Shown piece by piece: positions 13,942 to 14,448 of a stretch of DNA of 14,448 bases. The position numbers and the translations under genes were made by a program. The stretch covers positions 1-14,448 of the forward strand of contig JAEEGN010000090.1 of assembly GCA_016280345.1 (NCBI GenBank), read 5' to 3'. Within the stretch, counting starts at the first letter, position 1, and every line of letters starts with the position of its first letter. This stretch comes from Selenomonadaceae bacterium (GTDB lineage Bacteria; Bacillota; Negativicutes; Selenomonadales; Selenomonadaceae). The notes beneath the pieces are model-generated. The model saw nothing but the letters and a program-made list of their open reading frames with translations, ran no database searches and was not told where the DNA came from.

Positions 13942-14394
13942 TCAACGCTGTAACAACAGCTTGACAAATGCCGACCTGCTGATGATCCCTGCCAGTTTTC
14001 CCTGCTTCGTGACGACAACGCGCTTGATCCGACGCTCGAACATCAGCTGCCCCACGGTATCGAGATCATCGTTCTCATCCACGGTGATCGCCGGTGACGT
14101 CATAATCTCGCCCGCGTTCTGCGCCATCCACTTGCGCATCGAGTCCTGGTAACTCCTGAGCTTCTCACTACCGTTCACGCCCCAAAGGCATACCTGCCAG
14201 ACATTCGGCTCGTTGGGTTTGATTTCCTGACGCATCAGGTCCATTTCACTGACGACGCCCAGTACTCTGTTTGCCTCGTCCACGACCGGAAAACCCGAAA
14301 TCTTGTTCTCGAACATCAACCGCGCAATTTCCTCAATCGTCGTCTCCTTCGATACCGCGATGACTTCGCTTTTCATTACATCTTTTGCCAGCAT
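13942..14394 (-). CDS. Two-CBS-domain protein, first of three tandem paralogues
   Basis: The most divergent of the three, 150 residues, with CBS1 at about 1-57 (GFPVVDEANRVLGVVSEMDLMR) and CBS2 at about 94-148 (EIMTSPAITVDENDDL, then IKRVVVTKQGKLAGIISRSAFVKLL). The linker contains VWQVCLWGVNGSEKLRSYQ, and the aromatic W near position 66 is kept in all three copies. Asp52 is present in CBS1 and Ser replaces it in CBS2. The ATG at 14394 has AAAGGAG 8 nt upstream; a GTG at 14412 in the same frame lies before that site and is less likely. It is the first visible gene of the block, with a palindromic candidate operator just upstream. Confidence 0.88.
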   Translation of the reverse strand: MLAKDVMKSEVIAVSKETTIEEIARLMFENKISGFPVVDEANRVLGVVSEMDLMRQEIKPNEPNVWQVCLWGVNGSEKLRSYQDSMRKWMAQNAGEIMTSPAITVDENDDLDTVGQLMFERRIKRVVVTKQGKLAGIISRSAFVKLLLQR

Positions 14395-14420
14395 CGGATT
14401 AACTCCTTTCACTTTCTGCC

Positions 14421-14438
14421 GCCTGAAACGTTTTAGGC
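14421..14438. promoter_or_regulatory. 18-bp near-perfect palindrome, candidate operator of the CBS operon
   Basis: GCCTGAAACGTTTTAGGC is its own reverse complement except for one symmetric pair. The central AAACGTTT and its CG dyad centre resemble LacI/GalR-family operators, including the PurR core. It lies 26 nt upstream of the chosen start of the first CBS gene. No -35/-10 pair can be assigned because the window ends 10 bases further on. A transcript hairpin is the alternative. Confidence 0.4.
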
Positions 14439-14448
14439 ATTCTGCAGC

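Noticed and set aside
1..14448. CRISPR arrays, insertion sequences, phage genes, tRNA or rRNA
   Set aside because: Reading both strands showed no spaced direct repeats, transposase or integrase motifs, or structural RNA signatures. The window is densely packed with ordinary-looking genes.

Overview
The window is a compact bacterial chromosome segment of moderately high GC in which every supported gene is on the minus strand. Twelve genes are complete and one, at base 1, is cut by the window edge. Strong AGGAGG-type ribosome sites, ATGA gene overlaps, a type III pantothenate kinase beside a BirA-type biotin ligase and a DusB-like gene, and an M18 aminopeptidase all suggest a Gram-positive-lineage anaerobe (Bacillota). 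A GC-rich member of the Negativicutes is my best guess, from gene content only. I see no mobile elements, tRNA or rRNA genes, or CRISPR arrays.

In the direction of transcription (right to left), the first block runs from 14394 to 8310 and looks like one operon. It has three tandem paralogous two-CBS-domain proteins with 12-nt gaps, a 5'-nucleotidase-family enzyme without a signal peptide, an amino-acid ABC importer, and dtd (D-aminoacyl-tRNA deacylase). The importer has two genes: a substrate-binding protein fused to its permease, with the binding-protein halves in swapped order, and an ATPase with a C-terminal domain resembling a degenerate GHKL/RsbW-type ATPase. An 18-bp near-palindrome with an AAACGTTT core lies just upstream of the first CBS gene. 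A hairpin plus T8 terminator ends the block.

The second block (8225 to 5604) has a sodium:solute symporter and a DUF362 protein carrying two 4Fe-4S clusters. The symporter promoter is built into the preceding terminator: the -35 lies in the hairpin and the -10 follows the T-tract. That makes a TTG codon at 8170 the likely start. A weaker candidate promoter lies before the DUF362 gene.

The third block (5400 to 1118) is birA, coaX, dus and an M18 aminopeptidase: cofactor attachment, CoA synthesis, tRNA modification and peptide turnover. coaX and dus overlap by 4 nt, and a possible internal promoter precedes coaX.

The last gene, truncated at base 1, is a CDF-family metal-cation efflux transporter. 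It has its own TTGACA-N17-TAACAT promoter and a leader of about 145 nt. The leader opens with a 20-bp perfect stem-loop and contains a Fur-like 7-1-7 inverted repeat.

The most unusual content is the CBS/nucleotidase/importer block. It combines possible adenine-nucleotide sensing, nucleotide hydrolysis and a regulated-looking amino-acid importer. A functional link between them is inference from gene order and domain content.
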